Shown piece after piece: positions 38,050 to 42,189 of a stretch of DNA of 42,189 nucleotides. Origin of the DNA: Boothiomyces macroporosus (taxonomy: Eukaryota; Chytridiomycota; Chytridiomycetes; Rhizophydiales; Terramycetaceae); NCBI GenBank assembly GCA_027604185.1, contig JADGKB010000113.1, positions 1 through 42,189 of the forward strand. The letters are read 5' to 3'. Each line of letters begins with the position of its first letter. The first letter of the stretch is position 1. A model generated the notes under the pieces. It searched no databases. It was not told the origin of the DNA and saw nothing but the letters and a program-made list of their open reading frames with translations. The position numbers and the translations under genes were made by a program.

Positions 38050-39021
38050 ATGTACCATAGGATGAGGACTGCAAAAAAAATCTTGTTGATTGGTGACGGG
38101 TATATTGGAAAGACTACACTGTTGGAAGTTTTTACATCGGGAGAGTACAAGAGTGAATACACACCCACAGTAATTGATCAGCATTTTTGGGATATTAAAC
38201 TGGAACAACGGAGAGTTGAATTAATGTTATGGGATAGCATTGGAGACGATCAGTATGACTCGGAATTGAATGACAGCCTAAGATCAATTGCTTATATTGG
38301 CACAGATTTAGTTTTCCTTTGTTTTTCAATCAGTATACCGGAATCCCTCAAGAATGTCAAGAGAAAGGTATTTATTTGGTAATTAAAGTGGATTCATCAG
38401 GTTAGGGCCCAATGTCCTAATATTCCAATAGTCTTGGTGGGGCTCAAAAAAGACACTAGAGTTGGTCCCAACCAAATCTCTGCTGAAGAAGGGCTCCGGG
38501 TAAGTGAAGCAATTGGTGCCCAAACGTATCTGGAATGCAGCTCGATGTTAAAGCAAGGAGTTTGGGAAGTATTCGATTACGCTGTTCAAATCCTGAAGCC
38601 AAAGAAAACAAAGTTGTTTAAAAAGAAAAAAGTAAATATGGATTCAAGCCCTCCTAAATTCGACCTGCAAAAGATCAAAACTCTGGGAAGAACGAATAGC
38701 ACTAAATGCCAGACCCTGGAACGGGAGCAAAAGCAACCTACTATTTCAAAGACAGAAAAAGGGGCTGGGTTTACAAAAATTTTCAGTTTTGGAAAACGAA
38801 AGAGCGAGAAACTGCCAGTCATCAATGAAACTACAAAGAGACACAGCATGCCTGCCGGCTTCACATTTGGCCGCAAGACTATCGATAGATCTGTAAATAA
38901 GCGTTTTTCATTTTTTGATGACACGAATGTAAATATTAAAAACGACCAAATCTCTCAACCTGCTGAACCTCAACAAAGTTTTTTCAGTTTGAGTAGAAAA
39001 ACAAAGGCAGATAAGTTATAG
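38050..39021 (+). CDS. Atypical Rho-like GTPase without CAAX box, copy 2
   Basis: 316 residues, intron at 38368-38388. It carries all the differences between the two units: silent changes at 38067 and 38316, Ala to Gly at 38300 (AYIGTDLV) and Asn to Ser at 38333 (FSISIPE). The altered G3 (DSIGD) and basic tail without CAAX are the same as in copy 1. Its upstream sequence is the 3' flank of THI5 copy 1, without the TATA-like element that precedes copy 1, so its expression may differ or be lost. Confidence 0.8.
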
Positions 39022-39095
39022 TGTTTGACGGATAATAAAATTCATTCGTTATTTCAAACGACTTGTATGGACCGAATTATTTAAAACAAAATTTA

Positions 39096-39608
39096 TTAGC
39101 AAATCAAGTGGTTGTTGGCAGTAAGAAAAGAAATACCAGACATACAATGGTTATCAGGCACAGTAGAGTTGAACATTGTACATTGCGGTACATTGGCACC
39201 CATTTGCGGGTTATTATTATTAGCCATCAATTTGTTGTTGTTGATGTTTGGTGTAGATTTACCAACATCAAACGCAATATTAACTTGAGAAGGAAGGTTG
39301 AAGTTGGAATATAGGGTGCAGGTACGGTGGTTGGGATCAGTAGTGAATTTCCATACCCATGATACGCAAGTTGCTGGGTTTGAAGCGCAGCGGTTGAAAC
39401 AATCTCTTGCATGTTTGATTCCATCGTTAAAAGTCAGATCGACTTCAGTAGTGACACCAGTGATGTCAAACCCTCTTACATATCTGGTGCAGCCGTGGGG
39501 AACGAGGGTTGACCTGAATAACACTGGGACTTCAAGGACAGGATGGTCTCGATCGTGATTGTATTCAGCAGAAACAAGTGCGAGTAGAACAGTTGTGAGT
39601 AATTGCAT
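39096..39608 (-). CDS. Secreted PAN/apple-like Cys-rich protein, copy 2
   Basis: Encodes the same 170 residues as copy 1 (34942-35454), including the signal peptide MQLLTTVLLALVSA and the Cys-rich PAN-like region, with the same TATA-like element at 39641-39646. No difference was found by eye, so this copy should be as functional as the first. Confidence 0.75.
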   Translation of the reverse strand: MQLLTTVLLALVSAEYNHDRDHPVLEVPVLFRSTLVPHGCTRYVRGFDITGVTTEVDLTFNDGIKHARDCFNRCASNPATCVSWVWKFTTDPNHRTCTLYSNFNLPSQVNIAFDVGKSTPNINNNKLMANNNNPQMGANVPQCTMFNSTVPDNHCMSGISFLTANNHLIC

Positions 39609-39801
39609 TTTTGATACTTTTGGCTACTAGATTTTACCAATTTATAGCTTTTTGAGGTTTGCTTCGCCCCAAAATTTTTGGTTGTCAACTCTGCCCAACA
39701 CTGGTTTCGTGCCCAAAAGAACCAGGATAGGACTTGCGTCATAGCTGCCACATTCGGTTGTGGGTGATGAAATAGAGGGCTGAGAGGGACAGTGTGTAGA
39801 G

Positions 39802-40580
39802 CTAAACAGTGTTTATTTTCTCTAAAATTTCATCGATTTGACTCTCACAATATTCTTCCCACACCGAATACAGGTTGAACAGCTCTTGAGCACTTTCGAC
39901 AATCACAAGCATGTCAATATTCGCACTTTGGAAAAATTCAATGACAAGGTTTTCTGGCACTACGTCGCTATGTAGCACACTGGTAATATACAAGGCGGTT
40001 AAAGCTATTACATGCGGTGGTTGGTACAAACATAAATCAGTCCTATATGTGTCATTCACTATAAAGCTAGAATTAAAAAAGAATACCTCGCAGTCTGCAA
40101 TACTTTGATATCTAGCTTCAAGTGATTGATGATCTGAGTGAGGGGTCTATATGGATGATAAATAATGGTGTGAAATTCCAAGTCTTCCAACAGTAGGAAT
40201 TCAAATTCTGCCAATATAATAGCGTCATAGGGATATTCGTGCCTGTACAGCATATTCATTTCATTTACTATGCTCTTGATGTGAATAGGGCATTCTTCCG
40301 ATTTGCTTGCCAGGTAAAAACAAGCCGATATCACCAACAAGCAATCAACTTCACCCAGTTTATTTTTAGTAAAAAAACGCTTGAAATAAACTAGTGCTGT
40401 AGATATTACTTGCTGCCGTATGATTGTATTTAATCTTTTTGAAATTGATTTTGCCAGTTTGTTAGTAACAGAGGCGTGGTATATCGATAGCTTGTAGTAA
40501 TCCTTGACATCCATCTTAATTGCTGGCTTTGAATTGATCCATCGATCGCAGTGGGATGATTTCCAAAAATGTGAAGTCAT
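39802..40580 (-). CDS. SSN8: Cyclin C, copy 2
   Basis: Same 252-residue protein as copy 1 (35648-36426), intron at 40067-40086, with the full cyclin box and FWKSSH start. Its divergent partner THI5 and the whole shared intergenic region are duplicated with it, so both promoters should be intact. No sequence difference from copy 1 was seen. Confidence 0.93.
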
Positions 40581-41073
40581 TTGGTAGATTGAAAAAGTTT
40601 TGAAGGAAACAAATTACTTGGCAGCCCTAAAGGATAAATATTTGATATATTCGGAAATATCAATATCCGCCAATCAAGTATTTGGAAATTATCTCTAGTC
40701 ATTAAAATTAAAGTGCGGAAAGGGAGAATTGGTGATCACCCGCGAAATATCTCCTATTTTGAATCCAAGCACTCTTCAAAATGAGTATTGATGATTAATA
40801 GATGAATCATAAGTTCCCACCGCAATATTCTTAATTTGGTCGTGGGAGAAATTTGACGTGATACAAGAAAGTAAAATGTAAACAATTTAGGCTGTTCTTG
40901 ACACTGCTTTGCTGCCTAGCACTATACGGCAATGAAACATCAGTTGCATGGTGATTTCACTTTCCTTTCTCACATTTGCATAATTGCCAAATGCTATTTC
41001 TTCGGTTCCGCGGAGAATTCAAGTGGCGTCAGTCATTTAAAAAAATTGCCCCAAAAATACTTTGCATCTGAAA

Positions 41074-42044
41074 ATGTCCTCCGAAAAGATTACCTGTTTA
41101 CTCAACTGGCAAGCTACCCCTTACCACGTACCAGTCTTCCTCGCCCAAAAACTCGAATTGTTCCAAAAGCATGGAATCAAGGTTGCCATCTTGGAACCAA
41201 GTGATCCTTCCGATGTAACTGAAATCATCGGTTCTGGAAAGAGCGACTTGGGTTTGAAGGCTATGATCCACACTATTGCTGCTAAAGCAAATGGATTCAA
41301 CGTCACCTCAAGTAATTCTTGCTAATCTTAGTCGGTACTCTTCTTGATGAACCATTGACTGGTGTTATCCATGTCAAGACTCAATCCGGAATCACTGATT
41401 TCGAATCTCTTCGTGGCAAAAAGATTGGTTATGTTGGCCATTTCGGTAAAGTCATCATCGACGAATTGATGCGTTCCCGAGGATTCCAAGAAACCGACTA
41501 CACTGCTGTTCGCGTTGGAATGAACGTTACCGATGCTATCAAGAGAGGTGTTATTGATGCTGGTGTTGGTTTGGAAAACGTCCAACAAGCCGAATTGGAA
41601 AACTGGGTTGAATCAAAAGGACAACCAAGATCAGATGTTGAAATGCTCAGAATCGGTATTTGTTAACTAATAGTAGATGAATTGGCAGATCTTGGATGCT
41701 GCTGCTTCTGCTCTGTCTTGTACATTGGAAATGATGAATTTATTGAAAAGAACCCTGAAAAGGTAAAGGCTTTCATGGCTGCTATTCGCGAATCAACCAA
41801 CTACATGCTTGCTAACCCAGACAAGGCATATGCTCTCTTTACCGAAATGAAACCAGCATTGGCCACCAAGGATCACCGCACTATCTATGATCGCTCAATG
41901 ATCTACTTCTCCAAGGATCAATCCAACGTCCAAAGAGACTGGAACAAAGTTACTGGTTACTCCAAGAGACTTGGATTGGTCAACGACACCTTTGTCCAAA
42001 ACATGACCAATGAATTTATCCAATTGGACACTGTTGACCGTTAA
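41074..42044 (+). CDS. THI5: THI5-type HMP-P synthase, copy 2
   Basis: Same 309-residue protein as copy 1, introns at 41312-41331 and 41656-41676, with K62, H66 and the CCCFC motif intact. Its promoter region (40581-41073) is duplicated too. Because the enzyme is consumed by one turnover, a second copy would raise the amount of thiamine precursor in direct proportion (inference). Confidence 0.95.
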
Positions 42045-42189
42045 ATTCGCAATAAATGTGCTTACCCCAATTATACTTTGTCATTTTATAGGTACTGAAT
42101 AAATTGGATCAAATCCTTCATAAAGTTAGCATTTGTTAAGTGTTCAACAACACTAGTTAACCACCGAAACCATAGAGGGTTCTGCCCTG

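Larger units (their letters stand above)
38036..42189. repeat. Tandem duplication, unit 2 (4,154 bp)
   Basis: Direct repeat of 33882-38035 at a constant offset of 4,154 bp. The final bases of the window (TTCTGCCCTG) equal those ending unit 1, so the window closes exactly on a unit boundary and a further copy could follow. Confidence 0.95.

Noticed and set aside
23361..42189. Transposable element or telomere as cause of the repeats
   Set aside because: No transposase, reverse transcriptase, terminal inverted repeats or telomere-like short repeat array was seen; the 4,154-bp unit carries ordinary host genes only.

Overview
This is a gene-dense, AT-rich nuclear eukaryotic window, most likely from an early-diverging (zoosporic or Rozella/chytrid-grade) fungus with a compacted genome. 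Evidence for a fungus is a THI5-type HMP-P synthase, Rho1, a Pob3/SSRP1-type FACT subunit with a C-terminal HMG box, cyclin C and an SRP40/Nopp140 protein. Rab18 and DNMT2, often absent from well-studied yeasts, are present. The species cannot be named from the sequence. The genetic code is standard. Reading the genes by homology and frame gives about 43 spliceosomal introns, 40 of them only 19-22 nt long. Most have GT at the 5' end and a branch-like TAAT/TAAC fused almost directly to the 3' AG.

Layout. 1-1.4 kb: a divergent pair of secreted Lys/Asn-rich proteins (the left one runs off the edge). 1.5-3.5 kb: an unrecognised ORF and a kinesin. 3.6-5.8 kb: two tandem DUF4097-like beta-strand-repeat paralogues. 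6.1-9.9 kb: a full ABCC transporter whose stop codon lies 1 nt from that of the convergent SSRP1/POB3 gene (9.9-12.2 kb). 12.2-13.0 kb: an SRA1-domain protein with a P/Q/Y-rich N-terminus. 13.0-14.7 kb: V-ATPase subunit B. 15.0-19.1 kb: a second ABCC-type protein with degenerate nucleotide-binding domains. 19.2-23.0 kb: a full ABCB (P-glycoprotein) transporter. 23.4-24.5 kb: a putative secreted protein. 24.8-26.8 kb: Rab18, a membrane-anchored coiled-coil protein and a histone-fold protein. 27.1-29.5 kb: PI-specific phospholipase C. 29.5-33.8 kb: SRP40, a small membrane protein, Rho1, DNMT2 and a 59-residue ORF.

33,882-42,189 is a direct tandem duplication of a 4,154-bp unit (33,882-38,035 and 38,036-42,189). 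Each unit carries an atypical Rho-like GTPase, a secreted PAN/apple-like protein, cyclin C and THI5. The only differences found by eye are four substitutions in the first 300 bp, and the window ends exactly at the end of the second unit.

The genes do not form one pathway; the linking theme is architecture. The most unusual signals are an 87-nt intron in the SSRP1 gene that is four complete GT...AG mini-introns placed back to back, and a V-ATPase B intron that can only be removed in frame with a GT...TG boundary (a second candidate lies in the degenerate ABCC gene). Two genes (PLC and SRP40) carry frame breaks that could be real or assembly errors.
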